From Ahrensia kielensis DSM 5890 (lineage in GTDB: Bacteria > Pseudomonadota > Alphaproteobacteria > Rhizobiales > Rhizobiaceae): DNA of 64,000 nt. Positions 29,825-40,445 of this stretch are shown piece by piece (positions within the stretch are counted from its first letter, which is position 1; every line of letters begins with the position of its first letter). The position numbers and the translations under genes are program-made. Under the pieces are notes generated by a model, which saw only the letters and a program-made list of their open reading frames with translations, was not told the origin of the DNA and ran no database searches. Where the stretch lies: NCBI RefSeq assembly GCF_000374465.1, contig NZ_KB894528.1, forward strand, positions 423,127 through 487,126. The letters are read 5' to 3'.

Positions 29825-32800
29825 ATGGCTGAAAATGATGCAAATTTGGATGTGGTAGGCAAAGCCTATGTGTCGCCAAAATTCATCCATCTACGCACGC
29901 ATTCGGCTTATTCCCTTTTGGAAGGCGCGCTGCAGGTTGGTAAAATTATTAAATTTGCAGAAGATCAAAAAGCACCCGCAATTGCCATTACAGATACTGG
30001 CAATTTATTTGGTGCGCTTGAGTTTTCTGTCAAAGCGACAGGGGCGGGCATTCAGCCAATCATAGGCTGCCAACTCGATATTCGTTTTGCCAAAAACTCT
30101 GATGGTGATGCCAATGCAGCGCTAAAGGGCAGTCAGAATAAAAACCAAACCATTACGCCTGAACCTGTTGTTCTTATCGCTGCAACCGAGCAGGGCTATG
30201 CCAATTTGGTTGAGCTTGTGAGCCGCGCCTATCTGGATATGGAATCAACCGATGGCACATATTTGCGTCCTGAATGGTTCGACGGATTTAACGACGGTAT
30301 TATCTGCCTAACGGGCGGAGAGCTTGGTCCTTTAGGCCGTGCGATTGCCAACCAAGATCAAAAAGCATTGGCGGAGCGCTTTGCTTTCTTGAAATCAACC
30401 TTTGGCGACCGTCTTTACATCGAATTGCAGCGTCCTGCAGGATATAGCAAACGTATTGAAGCTGCTCAAATCGCTCTTGCCTATGATGAAGATGTACCTT
30501 TGGTTGCGACCAATGAGGCTTTCTTTTTAACGCGCGATGAATATGACGCGCATGATGCATTGATTGCGATATCTGAAGGAACGGTTGTATCCCGCGATGA
30601 TCGCCGTCAGTTGACGCCTGATAATTATCTAAAAACCGAAGCTGAAATGGCCGCGCTGTTTAAAGATCTACCGGAGGCGCTGGAGTCAACGGTTGAGATT
30701 GCCAAGCGCTGTGTATATTATGCGTTAGAACGTCCGCCTATTTTGCCGCGCTTTACCAAAAGTGCCGAAGGTGCAAGTGAAGAAGAAGCGCTACAGGCTG
30801 AGTCAGACGAACTCAAACGCCAAGCGCGCGAAGGTTTGGAAAAGCGTCTGACAATTCAGGGCATGGCCGAAGGCTATACGCGCAAAGATTATGATGACCG
30901 CTTGGAAACCGAGCTTTCTATCATCGAGAATATGAAGTTCCCCGGTTACTTCCTGATCGTTGCTGACTTCATCAAATGGGCCAAAGACCATGAAATTCCC
31001 GTGGGGCCGGGCCGTGGTTCGGGTGCTGGTTCTCTGGTCGCGTGGTGTTTAACAATCACGGATATTGACCCGTTGCGCTTTTCACTGCTGTTCGAGCGCT
31101 TCCTCAATCCTGCCCGTGTGTCCATGCCTGACTTTGATATCGATTTTTGTCAGGATCGACGCGAAGAAGTGATTAAATATGTGCAGGAGCGCTATGGCCG
31201 CGCTCAGGTGGCGCAAATTATCACCTTTGGATCGCTGCAAGCGCGTGCGGTGTTGCGCGATGTGGGGCGCGTGCTTGAAATGCCATATGGGCAGGTGGAC
31301 CGCCTGTGTAAAATGGTGCCCAACAATCCAGCCCAGCCCACAACCCTTGCTAAAGCAATTGAGGGCGATCCCAAATTTGAAGAAGAAGTCGAGCGTGAGC
31401 CAATCGTCGGCCAGCTGCTTGATATGTCGCTAAAGCTTGAAGGGCTTTACCGCCATGCGTCCACCCATGCGGCGGGTATCGTGATTGGTGACCGGCCTTT
31501 ATCGCGCCTTGTGCCAATGTACCGAGATCCGCGCTCGGATATGCCTGTGACCCAGTTTAATATGAAATGGGTGGAAAGAGCCGGCCTCGTTAAATTCGAC
31601 TTTTTGGGCCTTAAAACGCTGACCGTTTTGGATATGGCGGTGAAACTCATTGCGCGGCGCGGTATCAAAATTGATCTGCAACAGGTGCCTGTCGATGATG
31701 CGCCGACCTATGAAATGATGGCCAAAGGCGAAACCGTTGGCATATTTCAGGTGGAGAGCCCGGGCATGCGCAAAGCCCTTTTGGGCATGAAGCCTGACTG
31801 TATTGAGGACATCATCGCGCTGGTTGCGCTTTATCGCCCAGGGCCGATGGAAAATATCCCGACCTATAATGCGCGTAAACACGGCGAAGAGGAGATCGCC
31901 TCCATTCACCCAATGGTTGACCATCTGGTGGAGGAAACCCAAGGCGTTATCATCTATCAGGAACAGGTGATGCAGATCGCGCAGGTTCTGGCGGGATACT
32001 CGCTTGGTGAAGCGGATTTGCTGCGCCGCGCGATGGGTAAGAAAATCCGCGAAGAGATGGATAAACAGCGCTCCCGTTTTGTGGAAGGCGCCAAAGAAAA
32101 CGATTTGACTAAGCCGCAAGCTGATGTGATCTTTGACCTGCTTGCCAAATTTGCCGACTATGGTTTTAACAAATCGCACGCTGCGGCCTATGCGATGGTG
32201 TCGTACCATACGGCCTATTTGAAAGCGCATTATCCGGTCGAGTTTCTTGCCGCCTCCATGACCTATGATATGCAAAATGCGGAGAAGTTGAACGACTTTC
32301 GCCGTGATGCCATTCGCCTTGGCATTGATGTCATTTCCCCGTCCGTCAACACATCGTTTAGACGTTTTGAAGTTGCTGAAAATAAGATTTTTTATGCACT
32401 TGCTGCGATTAAAGGTGTGGGCGAAGCTGCCGTTGATCATATCGTTGAAGTTCGCGGTGATAAGCCATTTGAATCATTGGAAGATTTCGCAACACGCATT
32501 GACCCAAAAATGGTCAATCGCCGCACATTTGAAGGCTTGATATTCGCAGGCGCATTCGATTGTTTTGGCCATGATCGTGCTTCATTGGTTGGCGGCATGG
32601 ACCGCATCGTTGGTCTGGCGCAACGCACCTCAGAAGAAAAAGCCAGCGGACAATCAGACATTTTTGGCACAATGGCAGCCGCAGAACCAGAGCGTTTGCA
32701 GCTGCCACAAAACACAGAATGGTCTGATTCAGAAAAGCTGATGAAAGAGTTTCAATCCATTGGCTTTTATTTCTCGGCCCATCCGCTTGATGCATATCAG

Positions 32801-33352
32801 ATGATTTTGGAGAAGATGCGTGTGCAGCAATATGCTGATTTTGCAATCGGCATTAAGCGCGGCGCAGAGGCAGGACGCTTGGCTGGCACTGTTGCATCCA
32901 AGCAGATACGGCGCACAAAAACCGGCAACAAGATGGGTATTATCACGCTGTCAGATGCAACCGGCCAATATGAAATTGTACTGTTCTCGGAAGCGCTGGA
33001 AGAGTTCGGCGATCAGTTAGAAGTGGGCAAGAGCTTCATTATGACTGTAGGCGTGCGCGTGCGCGATGATGAATCGGTCAGCTTGCAAATGAATACTCTA
33101 ACAGCATTGTCAGAAGATCAGGGTGCACGTGAAGCGCATTTGCTGCGTGTGTTTGTGCGCGATCAAATGCCCGCCAAAAGCATCGCACGCCAGCTCCAAG
33201 GGCGCGGCCGCAGTCCGGTTTCATTGATCGTTATCAAGCCGGACGGTGAGGGCGAAGTGGAAATCGAATTACCGGGCAAATATGCCGTATCCGGTCCCGT
33301 TGCCAGCGCGATCAAAGCCATTGAGGGCGTTGTGGATGTGGAGCTGGTTTAG
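29825..33352 (+). CDS. dnaE: DNA polymerase III alpha subunit
   Basis: The 1175-residue replicative polymerase. An N-terminal PHP domain ([23 protein letters not shown]) is followed by the C-family polymerase palm with the catalytic motifs [23 protein letters not shown] and [17 protein letters not shown], and by [13 protein letters not shown]-like thumb sequences. A tandem HhH region ([19 protein letters not shown]) and a C-terminal OB fold ([36 protein letters not shown]) complete it. The length is that of DnaE1, not the shorter mutagenic DnaE2. The ATG at 29825 follows GGGGTG; an upstream in-frame ATG at 29774 lies before the last leader hairpin and is disfavoured. The LexA box upstream suggests that part of its transcription may be SOS-linked. 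Confidence 0.96.
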   Translation: MAENDANLDVVGKAYVSPKFIHLRTHSAYSLLEGALQVGKIIKFAEDQKAPAIAITDTGNLFGALEFSVKATGAGIQPIIGCQLDIRFAKNSDGDANAALKGSQNKNQTITPEPVVLIAATEQGYANLVELVSRAYLDMESTDGTYLRPEWFDGFNDGIICLTGGELGPLGRAIANQDQKALAERFAFLKSTFGDRLYIELQRPAGYSKRIEAAQIALAYDEDVPLVATNEAFFLTRDEYDAHDALIAISEGTVVSRDDRRQLTPDNYLKTEAEMAALFKDLPEALESTVEIAKRCVYYALERPPILPRFTKSAEGASEEEALQAESDELKRQAREGLEKRLTIQGMAEGYTRKDYDDRLETELSIIENMKFPGYFLIVADFIKWAKDHEIPVGPGRGSGAGSLVAWCLTITDIDPLRFSLLFERFLNPARVSMPDFDIDFCQDRREEVIKYVQERYGRAQVAQIITFGSLQARAVLRDVGRVLEMPYGQVDRLCKMVPNNPAQPTTLAKAIEGDPKFEEEVEREPIVGQLLDMSLKLEGLYRHASTHAAGIVIGDRPLSRLVPMYRDPRSDMPVTQFNMKWVERAGLVKFDFLGLKTLTVLDMAVKLIARRGIKIDLQQVPVDDAPTYEMMAKGETVGIFQVESPGMRKALLGMKPDCIEDIIALVALYRPGPMENIPTYNARKHGEEEIASIHPMVDHLVEETQGVIIYQEQVMQIAQVLAGYSLGEADLLRRAMGKKIREEMDKQRSRFVEGAKENDLTKPQADVIFDLLAKFADYGFNKSHAAAYAMVSYHTAYLKAHYPVEFLAASMTYDMQNAEKLNDFRRDAIRLGIDVISPSVNTSFRRFEVAENKIFYALAAIKGVGEAAVDHIVEVRGDKPFESLEDFATRIDPKMVNRRTFEGLIFAGAFDCFGHDRASLVGGMDRIVGLAQRTSEEKASGQSDIFGTMAAAEPERLQLPQNTEWSDSEKLMKEFQSIGFYFSAHPLDAYQMILEKMRVQQYADFAIGIKRGAEAGRLAGTVASKQIRRTKTGNKMGIITLSDATGQYEIVLFSEALEEFGDQLEVGKSFIMTVGVRVRDDESVSLQMNTLTALSEDQGAREAHLLRVFVRDQMPAKSIARQLQGRGRSPVSLIVIKPDGEGEVEIELPGKYAVSGPVASAIKAIEGVVDVELV

Positions 33353-34062
33353 ATCGCGCTTTGATTAACGCGTTTTGATAGTTCTTCGCGGCTTTCAACG
33401 CGTTCCGAATAGCGATCCGTTAGATAAGCAGATTGCGAGCGGGTGAGGAGTGTGAACTTCATGAGTTCTTCCATCACGTCAACAACACGGTTGTAAAACG
33501 GCGATGGTTTCATGCGGCCCTCATCATCAAATTCGTTCCATGCCTTGGCAACAGAAGACTGGTTGGGAATGGTAATCATCCGCATCCAGCGGCCAAGAAT
33601 ACGCATCTGATTGACCGTATTAAAGCTCTGCGATCCGCCGCAAACCTGCATGAGCGCCAATGTGCGTCCTTGCGTTGGGCGAACCCCGCCAATCGGTGCC
33701 AGCGGCAGCCAGTCGATTTGTGTTTTCATCACACCTGTCATCGCGCCGTGGCGCTCAGGCGACGACCAGACTTGCCCCTCAGACCAAAGCGATAATTCGC
33801 GCAGTTCTTGCACTTTGTCATGGTCTAGATTGGCTTCATCAACCAGCGGCAAGCCAGAAGGATTGAAAATTTTGACATCCGCGCCCAGCGCCTCAAGAAT
33901 GCGTGCACCTTCTTCCGTCATAAACCGTGAAAACGAACGCTCGCGCAATGAGCCATAGAGCATCAAAATGCGGGGCTTGTGATCGGGCTGCGGTGGTACG
34001 CCAAGTGCGTTTAAGTCAATCGGCTGCAAGCTGTCGGTATCAATATTAGGCAAGTCATTCAT
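33349..34062 (-). CDS. arsH: Organoarsenical oxidase ArsH
   Basis: A 237-residue NADPH-dependent FMN reductase-fold protein that oxidises trivalent organoarsenicals to less toxic pentavalent forms. Diagnostic elements are the FMN-phosphate loop [31 protein letters not shown] and [23 protein letters not shown]. It is the last gene of the arsenic operon. Its start overlaps the upstream arsC stop (ATGA on the minus strand), and its stop overlaps the dnaE stop by four bases in a convergent arrangement without a visible terminator. Confidence 0.95.
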   Translation of the reverse strand: MNDLPNIDTDSLQPIDLNALGVPPQPDHKPRILMLYGSLRERSFSRFMTEEGARILEALGADVKIFNPSGLPLVDEANLDHDKVQELRELSLWSEGQVWSSPERHGAMTGVMKTQIDWLPLAPIGGVRPTQGRTLALMQVCGGSQSFNTVNQMRILGRWMRMITIPNQSSVAKAWNEFDDEGRMKPSPFYNRVVDVMEELMKFTLLTRSQSAYLTDRYSERVESREELSKRVNQSAI

Positions 34063-34463
34063 GGTGCTGTGACCACTTCGCCGTCTTCTTTTGTAAAGCT
34101 GGCACCGGATTTTATATCGAGTAAATCAAACACTTTTTCAGAGGGACGGCACAGGGCGGTGCCCTTTGGCGTGCACACGATAGGGCGGTTCACAAGAACA
34201 GGGTGCTCAATCATCGCATCAAGCAGCGCGTCATCTGTGACCGATGGATCGGTTAGGCCAAGCTCTTGCGCCGGAGATTTACTCGTGCGCAATGCATCGC
34301 GCGGCGTGATGTCTGCCATAGCAAAAAGTGCTTGTAATTGCGGGCGTGTCCACCCCGTATCCAAATATTCAATGACAGTCGGCTCACCAACAAAATTACG
34401 GATGATTTCGAGTACATTGCGCGATGTGCCGCAAGCTGGATTGTGGTGAATAACAATATTCAT
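34059..34463 (-). CDS. arsC: Arsenate reductase, glutaredoxin-dependent ArsC type
   Basis: A 134-residue ArsC/Spx-fold reductase that converts arsenate to arsenite with glutathione and glutaredoxin. The catalytic Cys11 sits in [10 protein letters not shown], and the substrate arginine lies in [19 protein letters not shown]. The family signature [17 protein letters not shown] is present. It is the second, unrelated arsenate reductase in this operon; the other is of the low-molecular-weight phosphatase type. Length is typical. Confidence 0.93.
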   Translation of the reverse strand: MNIVIHHNPACGTSRNVLEIIRNFVGEPTVIEYLDTGWTRPQLQALFAMADITPRDALRTSKSPAQELGLTDPSVTDDALLDAMIEHPVLVNRPIVCTPKGTALCRPSEKVFDLLDIKSGASFTKEDGEVVTAP

Positions 34464-34493
34464 AATGGCGATACCTTTGTGTGTTTTTCAAAT

Positions 34494-35561
34494 TCAGCCA
34501 GCTGGAAAATGACGGCGCGTGCGGTTGGCAAATGCGACCAGCGACAGCATGACGGGCACCTCAACCAGAACGCCGACAACGGTTGCAAGAGCAGCGCCTG
34601 AGTTCAGACCAAACAGCCCGATTGCCACAGCGACGGCTAATTCAAAGAAGTTTGATGTGCCGATCATGGCGCAGGGTGCCGCGATGCGAAAAGGCACTTT
34701 CATCATATAGGCCGCTGCATAGGCCGCAGCAAATATGCCGTAGGACTGTAGCAAAAGCGGAATAGCGATGAGTACGATTAATAGCGGCTGCGCTAAAATG
34801 ACGGTGCCCTGAAATCCAAAGAGCAGAACCACAGTGGCAAGCAGGCCGATCACCGAGAAGGGCTTTAGCCTATCTGTGAACGCTGTGACAGCATCTGCAG
34901 ATGATTTGCGTGCCATCAAGGCGCGGCGTGTGAGTGCACCAGCAACGAGCGGCACTACGACATAAAGCGCAACGCTTAAGACAAGTGTGTTCCATGGCAC
35001 AGGAATGTCTGTCACGCCCAATAGAAGCGCCACGATAGGTGCATAAGCAAATACCATGATAAGATCATTCACGCTGACCTGAACAAGCGTATAGTTAGGG
35101 TCGCCGCGTGTGAGCTGTGACCATACAAACACCATCGCAGTGCAGGGCGCTGCGCCCAGCAGAATAAGACCTGCAATATAAGAGTCAGCATCTGCTGGCG
35201 TGATTAATCCGGCGAAAACATATTTAAAAAACAACACGCCCAATGCGGCCATGGTGAATGGTTTGATCAACCAATTGATCACCAGCGTTATCAACAAGCC
35301 TTTTGGTTCATCGGCAACATGTCGGATTGCACCAAAATCGACCCCCACCATCATCGGGTAAACCATCGCCCAGATAAGCACGGCCACCACCAGATTAACG
35401 TGTGCAATCTCTAGCGCTGCAAGCACGTTAAACACATCTGGAAAAACCTGCCCAAGCACAATGCCGGCGATAATCGCCAGCGCGACCCATAAAGATAGCC
35501 ATTTTTCAAAGACACCGATGCCGCCAGCGGACGTGTTTATTGCTTCATTGTTCGTGGTCAT
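34494..35561 (-). CDS. acr3: ACR3-family arsenite efflux transporter
   Basis: A 355-residue inner-membrane protein with ten predicted helices that exports arsenite. Family hallmarks are [53 protein letters not shown] with the essential Cys, and the C-terminal [43 protein letters not shown]. It is of the ACR3 type, not the unrelated ArsB type. Its start overlaps the upstream arsC stop (ATGA). Confidence 0.95.
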   Translation of the reverse strand: MTTNNEAINTSAGGIGVFEKWLSLWVALAIIAGIVLGQVFPDVFNVLAALEIAHVNLVVAVLIWAMVYPMMVGVDFGAIRHVADEPKGLLITLVINWLIKPFTMAALGVLFFKYVFAGLITPADADSYIAGLILLGAAPCTAMVFVWSQLTRGDPNYTLVQVSVNDLIMVFAYAPIVALLLGVTDIPVPWNTLVLSVALYVVVPLVAGALTRRALMARKSSADAVTAFTDRLKPFSVIGLLATVVLLFGFQGTVILAQPLLIVLIAIPLLLQSYGIFAAAYAAAYMMKVPFRIAAPCAMIGTSNFFELAVAVAIGLFGLNSGAALATVVGVLVEVPVMLSLVAFANRTRRHFPAG

Positions 35562-36055
35562 TTTGATTTGCCAATTTCGTTTAATCGGTTTTGCAATGAC
35601 AATTTGTCGAGCCCAGACAAAGGCAATGCGGTAAAAATTGAAAGACGTGCGTTCATCATTCTGTAGGCATCATCAAATGCCAATGCGATTTCAGCTTCTG
35701 TGCCCGTTGCCGCTGCTGGATCAGGAATACCCCAATGGGCAGTCATCGGTTGGCCTGGCCATACGGGACACGCTTCACCGGCTGCATTGTCACAGACTGT
35801 GAAAACGAAATCCATCTTAGGAGAATCAGGATTTGCAAATTCGGTCCAATCTTTAGACCGTGCAAAATCCGTATTGTAATTAAGGTTTTTGAGCAGCGCT
35901 AACGCTTTGGGGTGGACTTCGCCTTTGGGCTGAGAACCGGCAGAATATGCTTTGAAGCGGCCTTGGCCGACACGGTTCATAATGGCCTCTGCCAAAATCG
36001 AACGTGCCGAGTTTCCAGTACATAAAAAGAGGACGTTATAGACTTGATCGCTCAT
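35558..36055 (-). CDS. arsC: Arsenate reductase, low-molecular-weight phosphatase-like ArsC type
   Basis: A 165-residue LMW-PTP-fold reductase. The P-loop CTGNSARS places the nucleophile Cys12 and Arg18, and Cys88 and Cys96 supply the intramolecular disulfide cascade usual for thioredoxin-coupled ArsC. The C-terminus is longer than in the Bacillus enzyme, as in other alphaproteobacterial forms. It lies 12 bases after arsR and overlaps acr3. Together with the glutaredoxin-type enzyme, it gives the cell two independent arsenate reduction routes. Confidence 0.93.
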   Translation of the reverse strand: MSDQVYNVLFLCTGNSARSILAEAIMNRVGQGRFKAYSAGSQPKGEVHPKALALLKNLNYNTDFARSKDWTEFANPDSPKMDFVFTVCDNAAGEACPVWPGQPMTAHWGIPDPAAATGTEAEIALAFDDAYRMMNARLSIFTALPLSGLDKLSLQNRLNEIGKSK

Positions 36056-36067
36056 TCGGGTTGCTCC

Positions 36068-36400
36068 TTAGCAAGCGCATGTAATTTCATCGATGAGGGG
36101 TTGGCATTTTTCCGGCGAACCGCCGCAGCAATCTTCCATGAGAAAGGCAAGAACGCCGCGTAGTCCTTCAAAATCTGCAAAATAGCGGATGGAGCGGCCT
36201 TCGCGTTCGTTGCGCACGAGGCCTGCCTGTAAAAGAACACTAAGATTTGCAGACATGGTGTTCTGGCGCACTTCCATCAAATCGGCAAGATCACCGGCAA
36301 GCATGCCGCTAGTTCCAGACTTGATAAGAATGCGCAATGCTTCCAGCCGTGTGGGCTGGCTCAATGCAGCAAAAGCGCTTGTTGTTTGTTTAATATCCAT
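36068..36400 (-). CDS. arsR: Arsenic-responsive repressor ArsR
   Basis: A 110-residue winged-helix SmtB/ArsR repressor. The helix-turn-helix is LADLMEVRQNTMSANLSVLLQAGLV, and EREGRSIRYFADFEGL forms the wing. Arsenite ligands probably lie in the C-terminal cysteine cluster (Cys91, Cys92, Cys99, Cys108, Cys110), the arrangement of alphaproteobacterial ArsR rather than the CVC motif of plasmid R773. It is the first gene of arsR-arsC-acr3-arsC-arsH and should autoregulate through the palindrome at its start. Confidence 0.93.
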   Translation of the reverse strand: MDIKQTTSAFAALSQPTRLEALRILIKSGTSGMLAGDLADLMEVRQNTMSANLSVLLQAGLVRNEREGRSIRYFADFEGLRGVLAFLMEDCCGGSPEKCQPLIDEITCAC

Positions 36401-36422
36401 ATATCATGAATAATTGATATAT
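36399..36422. promoter_or_regulatory. Probable ArsR operator
   Basis: A perfect 8-bp inverted repeat, ATATATCA and TGATATAT around eight A/T-rich bases, overlaps the arsR start codon and its upstream region. ArsR/SmtB proteins bind such A/T-rich dyads containing ATCA...TGAT. Transcription would run leftward into the operon. Confidence 0.55.
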
Positions 36423-36453
36423 TGGACTGATGCAATACAATTATTGGATTTAT

Positions 36454-36939
36454 TTAAGCTTTGTTGCGTTTCAGTTTTGTGACAGCCAGATCAAGCGCTT
36501 GCAAAAAACGCGAACGGTCCGCTTTAGAAAAAGGCGGCGGTCCGCCGATATTCTGTCCAACAGCACCAGCGCGCAAATCCGCCATGATGGCACGTGTCGC
36601 AACCTGGGAGCCGATTGAGTTTTCAGTAAAAGGCTTGCCCGCAGGCGATAAAACCGCTGCGCCAGCTTTCACACAGCGCTCTGCGAGCAAAATATCAGCG
36701 GTAATAACAATGGTTAAATCTGTGGCGCGTTCGGCAATCCAATCGTCGGCAGCATCGAACTTGTCTGAAACAACGACTTGCCGAATAAAATCTTCGCGTG
36801 GCACCCGCATATAGCTGTTGGAAACAGTGATGACTTGAAGGTCGTAACGTTCGGCAACCTTATAGATTTCATCTTTGACAGGGCAGGCGTCCGCATCAAT
36901 CAGAATAGTTGGTGTGGTGATGGTGTCAGTTTCAGTCAT
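36454..36939 (-). CDS. UPF0178 (YaiI/YqxD-like) protein
   Basis: A 161-residue protein of the DUF188 family, a PIN-domain-like fold of unknown activity. Signatures are [21 protein letters not shown] at the N-terminus and [50 protein letters not shown] in the middle. The conserved acidic residues suggest metal-dependent nuclease activity, but none is established. The start at 36939 overlaps the dinB stop by eight bases; a longer frame upstream overlaps dinB by nearly 200 bases and is rejected. Confidence 0.9.
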   Translation of the reverse strand: MTETDTITTPTILIDADACPVKDEIYKVAERYDLQVITVSNSYMRVPREDFIRQVVVSDKFDAADDWIAERATDLTIVITADILLAERCVKAGAAVLSPAGKPFTENSIGSQVATRAIMADLRAGAVGQNIGGPPPFSKADRSRFLQALDLAVTKLKRNKA

Positions 36940-38239
36940 TGTCACTTTTCTTTGGCCTTCCGCGGTTACCTTTACCGAACGTATAGCCCGTCTCGACGGC
37001 GCGGTCACCGAACTTGCCGCGTAATTTATCCATCGCACGTTCCATTTCAGCGCGCCTTGTTCCATCAATATCGACCAGATCCATCGGGTCGGCGCGATCA
37101 GAATCAGCAAAATCTGATACGCCAACACCCAGCAGGCGATATTTCGTGCCGTTGATTTCCTTCTCCAGCATGCTCATGGCGGTTCTAAATATTTTGTCAG
37201 CCAATTGTGTCGGGTCGCTAAGCTGTTTGTTGCGGGTGATTGATTTAAACTCTTTGTCTTTGAGCTTGAGAACAATTGTGCGCCCAGCAATGTTCTTTTC
37301 TTTAAGCCGCGCAGAAACCTTTTCAGAGAGCGCACGAAGAACCGGAACAAGCACATCTGCTGTTGCGTGATCTTCATTGAATGTCGTTTCATGGCTTACG
37401 CTTTTCGCGCCGCCGCGTCGCTCTATGGTGCGGTGGTCAATCCCGCGTGATAGATTATAAAGCCGCTGGCCCATCGAGCCATAGCGCTTCATCAGCGTGC
37501 CTTCATCCATCTGTTGCAGCTGGCCGATCAGCTTTATGCCGTCATTGTGAAGCGTTCTTTCAAAGGCAGGGCCAACACCCCAGATCATTTTGACTGGTTT
37601 GTCTGCCAAGAATGTAAGCGCTTCAGCTTTGCCGATAATTGAAAATCCGCGCGGTTTTTCAAAGTCAGACGCAATCTTTGCAAGATATTTGCAGTAGGAA
37701 AGGCCCACAGACACCGAGATGCCAACCTCATCTTCAATTCGCTTGGCAAATTTTGCCAATGTGCGGGCAGGCGTGTCTTTGTGCAATTTCTCTGTGCCGT
37801 TCAGATCCAGAAAAGCTTCGTCTATTGATATTGGCTCCACCGCAGGCGTCAACTCTTCCATCATGGTGCGCACTTGGCGCCCAACGCGGGCATATTTTTC
37901 CCCATCTGGTTTTATGACAACGGCATGGGGGCAAAGCTCCAGCGCTTTGAACGCAGGCATTGCCGAACGCACGCCATATGTGCGTGCGATATAGCAGCAT
38001 GTGGACACCACACCGCGCTTGCCGCCGCCAACGATTACGGGCTTATCGCGTATGTCAGGATTATCGCGCTTTTCAACAGATGCAAAAAACGCATCGCAAT
38101 CGATATGTGCAATGGCCAGTTCGTTGAGTTCTGGATGTTCTGCTTTTCTCGGACTGCCGCATTTCACACAGCGCCGCGCAGATGTTTTGCGCGGTGTCAT
38201 GCAGTCGCGGCAAAATCCAAATGAAATGCTTTGCTCCAT
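36932..38239 (-). CDS. dinB: DNA polymerase IV with N-terminal zinc-ribbon-like extension
   Basis: A 435-residue Y-family translesion polymerase. Catalytic acids are Asp47 and Asp49 ([15 protein letters not shown]) and Asp140-Glu141 (SIDEAF); the steric gate is Phe52. A little-finger domain follows around [14 protein letters not shown]. Ahead of the core is a 40-residue extension with two CxxC pairs (Cys10/13 and Cys24/27) that looks like a small zinc ribbon; such extensions occur in alphaproteobacterial DinB. The C-terminus is basic and ends near [12 protein letters not shown]. No LexA box is visible upstream. It lies two bases after the DUF3572 gene. Confidence 0.95.
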   Translation of the reverse strand: MEQSISFGFCRDCMTPRKTSARRCVKCGSPRKAEHPELNELAIAHIDCDAFFASVEKRDNPDIRDKPVIVGGGKRGVVSTCCYIARTYGVRSAMPAFKALELCPHAVVIKPDGEKYARVGRQVRTMMEELTPAVEPISIDEAFLDLNGTEKLHKDTPARTLAKFAKRIEDEVGISVSVGLSYCKYLAKIASDFEKPRGFSIIGKAEALTFLADKPVKMIWGVGPAFERTLHNDGIKLIGQLQQMDEGTLMKRYGSMGQRLYNLSRGIDHRTIERRGGAKSVSHETTFNEDHATADVLVPVLRALSEKVSARLKEKNIAGRTIVLKLKDKEFKSITRNKQLSDPTQLADKIFRTAMSMLEKEINGTKYRLLGVGVSDFADSDRADPMDLVDIDGTRRAEMERAMDKLRGKFGDRAVETGYTFGKGNRGRPKKSDND

Positions 38240-38241
38240 TA

Positions 38242-38553
38242 TTAGCCTGTATAATCACCGGGGCCGGGCACAAATTGATCACCGAAACGCTGCCGTGCCC
38301 GCGCGACAAATTTTGGCTCTAGCCCATTGTCCTCGCAAAAGCGGTTGAGTGTAGGCTCATGCGCGAGCAAAAAATCTAAAACAGCAGCAAGAAAGCCCGG
38401 CTCAGCGGCAACATCGCGAATTTGATCGGGCTCAATACCAGTCAAACCGAGAAACCGCGTCATCAACTCACCATCCGATGCAATCCATGACAAAGCACCG
38501 ATAGCAATCGATTCATGGTCGGCATTCATAGCGCTATTGGCAGAATCATTCAT
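38242..38553 (-). CDS. DUF3572-family protein
   Basis: A 103-residue helical protein matching the DUF3572 family of alphaproteobacteria ([59 protein letters not shown]). Function is unknown. It is the first gene of a unit with dinB and the UPF0178 protein, and is divergent from divK with 120 bases between them. This position next to divK is widespread in Hyphomicrobiales. Confidence 0.88.
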   Translation of the reverse strand: MNDSANSAMNADHESIAIGALSWIASDGELMTRFLGLTGIEPDQIRDVAAEPGFLAAVLDFLLAHEPTLNRFCEDNGLEPKFVARARQRFGDQFVPGPGDYTG

Positions 38554-38673
38554 ATTTTTGCTCGCACGTTTGTTTTATCTCAATAATTCAGCACTATAGC
38601 TTTTATCAGGTGCCACGGGGCACAATGTCGAAAACGGGGCTGATTCTCCAGCGCAACCGTAATGAGGTAAAGC

Positions 38674-39045
38674 ATGGCGAAACGTGTAATGATTGTCGAG
38701 GATAACGAGCTGAATATGAAGCTCTTTCGCGACATAATTGAGGCAACCGGATTCGAGACTATCCGCACCTATAGCGGGTTGGAAGCACTTGAACTTGCGC
38801 GCACGAATAAACCTGATTTGATTTTGATGGATATTCAGCTACCGGAAGTCTCTGGTTTGGAAGTTACCAAATGGCTGAAGGAAGATGATGATCTACATCA
38901 TATTCCGGTGATTGCAGTCACGGCTTTCGCCATGAAAGGCGATGAAGAACGCATCCGTCAGGGCGGTTGTGAGGGGTATATTTCAAAACCAATCTCAGTT
39001 CCTAAATTTATAGAAACTATTAAGTCGTATCTTGGTGAAGCCTAA
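38674..39045 (+). CDS. divK: Single-domain response regulator DivK
   Basis: A 123-residue receiver domain without output domain that controls the cell-cycle phosphorelay (DivJ/PleC to CckA-CtrA). The acidic pocket is Glu9-Asp10, the phosphorylated Asp is Asp53 ([13 protein letters not shown]), with Thr83 and Lys105 (SKPIS). The sequence [20 protein letters not shown] is typical of DivK. It is followed after 29 bases by pleD, the same pair as in Caulobacter. Confidence 0.95.
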   Translation: MAKRVMIVEDNELNMKLFRDIIEATGFETIRTYSGLEALELARTNKPDLILMDIQLPEVSGLEVTKWLKEDDDLHHIPVIAVTAFAMKGDEERIRQGGCEGYISKPISVPKFIETIKSYLGEA

Positions 39046-39074
39046 GAGCATAATTAAAGCCGGAGACGCATCCA

Positions 39075-40445
39075 ATGACCGCTCGTATTCTCGTTGTTGA
39101 CGATCTTAAACCAAACGTGGATTTGCTAAAAACACGCTTGGAACAGGAATATTTCGAGGTTTTAACCGCTTTTGACGGTAAAACAGCGCTTGAAACGTTG
39201 GATAGCGAACCTGTGGATTTGGTGCTTTTGGACATTATGATGCCGGGCATAGATGGCTTTGAAGTGTGCAAACGCATGAAAGAAAATCCGGCGATAAGTC
39301 ACATTCCAGTGGTCATGGTGACGGCTTTAGACCAATCTCAGGACCGTGTTCGCGGCTTAGAATGCGGTGCTGACGACTTTTTGACAAAACCGGTTAATGA
39401 ATTGCAACTCATGGCACGGGTCAAAAGTCTCGTGCGTCTTAAAATGCTAACCGATGAGCTTCGTTTGCGTGCTGTTACAACGCGCGATATCGCGATTGAA
39501 GAACTGCTGGCCAAAGGCGCAGATTTCACAAAAGAAAAGCCGAATGTTCTGCTGATTGATGAGCGTGTGTCAGTCTATGAGCGATTCTCGTCAATCTTGC
39601 GTAAATCTGCAAAACTGCATCATGTTTCAAACCCGCAAGACGGCCTATTTGCTGCTGCCGAAGGCAATTATGATTGCGTGATTTTGTCTGCAAATCTGTC
39701 TGACTTTGATCCCTTGCGTGTGTGCAGCCAGATTCGCTCGCTCAACCGCACACGGTTCCTACCGATTATCCTTGCATGCGATATGGAAAATGACGCGCTG
39801 GTATCACGCGCGCTTGAACTTGGCGTCAATGATTATGTGGTGCGCCCGATTGATGCCAATGAATTCACGGCACGTCTGCGCACGCAGGTGCGCCGCAAAC
39901 ATTACCATGATGGTTTGCGCTCCAATGTGGCCGAATCGATTGAGCTGGCTATAACCGACGGTCTGACGGGGCTGCATAACAGACGCTATCTTGATACGCA
40001 TTTGCAAACACTTGTCGAACGCGCACGAAATCGCGGACGCGAATTGTCTTTGCTCATCACGGATATTGATAAGTTTAAGCGGATTAATGACACGCATGGC
40101 CATGCGGCAGGCGATGATGTGCTGCGCGAATTTGCCAACCGTCTGCGCCAAAATGTGCGGGGCATGGATTTGGCTTGTCGTTATGGCGGCGAAGAATTCG
40201 TTATTGTTATGCCTGACACATCTGCACAGATGGCAGCAGAAGTTGCCGAGCGTCTTCGCGAAAGTGTGGAAGAGGCGGGCTTTGCCAGTGGCGACCAAGT
40301 GCTGTCTGTCACGACAAGCGTGGGCGTTGCCACGCTTAACCGCAACAGCGACGATAATATGAGTGATCTCTTAAAGCAGGCTGATACAGCGCTTTATGAG
40401 GCGAAAGCGGGCGGTCGTAACAAGGTTGTTGCAAAAGCAGCCTAA
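39075..40445 (+). CDS. pleD: Diguanylate cyclase response regulator PleD
   Basis: A 456-residue protein that makes cyclic di-GMP to control polar development and the motile-to-sessile switch. Receiver 1 (residues 1-120) has phosphoacceptor Asp53; receiver 2 (~155-270) is degenerate and serves dimerisation. The GGDEF domain has an active GGEEF at 371-375 and an RxxD inhibitory site at 362-365, so product inhibition is expected. Order and length are those of Caulobacter PleD. It runs in the same unit as divK and its stop overlaps the stop of the convergent GNAT gene by four bases. Confidence 0.96.
   Translation: MTARILVVDDLKPNVDLLKTRLEQEYFEVLTAFDGKTALETLDSEPVDLVLLDIMMPGIDGFEVCKRMKENPAISHIPVVMVTALDQSQDRVRGLECGADDFLTKPVNELQLMARVKSLVRLKMLTDELRLRAVTTRDIAIEELLAKGADFTKEKPNVLLIDERVSVYERFSSILRKSAKLHHVSNPQDGLFAAAEGNYDCVILSANLSDFDPLRVCSQIRSLNRTRFLPIILACDMENDALVSRALELGVNDYVVRPIDANEFTARLRTQVRRKHYHDGLRSNVAESIELAITDGLTGLHNRRYLDTHLQTLVERARNRGRELSLLITDIDKFKRINDTHGHAAGDDVLREFANRLRQNVRGMDLACRYGGEEFVIVMPDTSAQMAAEVAERLRESVEEAGFASGDQVLSVTTSVGVATLNRNSDDNMSDLLKQADTALYEAKAGGRNKVVAKAA

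Noticed and set aside
31499-32440. 313-codon minus-strand ORF inside dnaE
   Set aside because: Antisense shadow of the polymerase core; composition rich in His, Arg and Phe and no recognisable domain.
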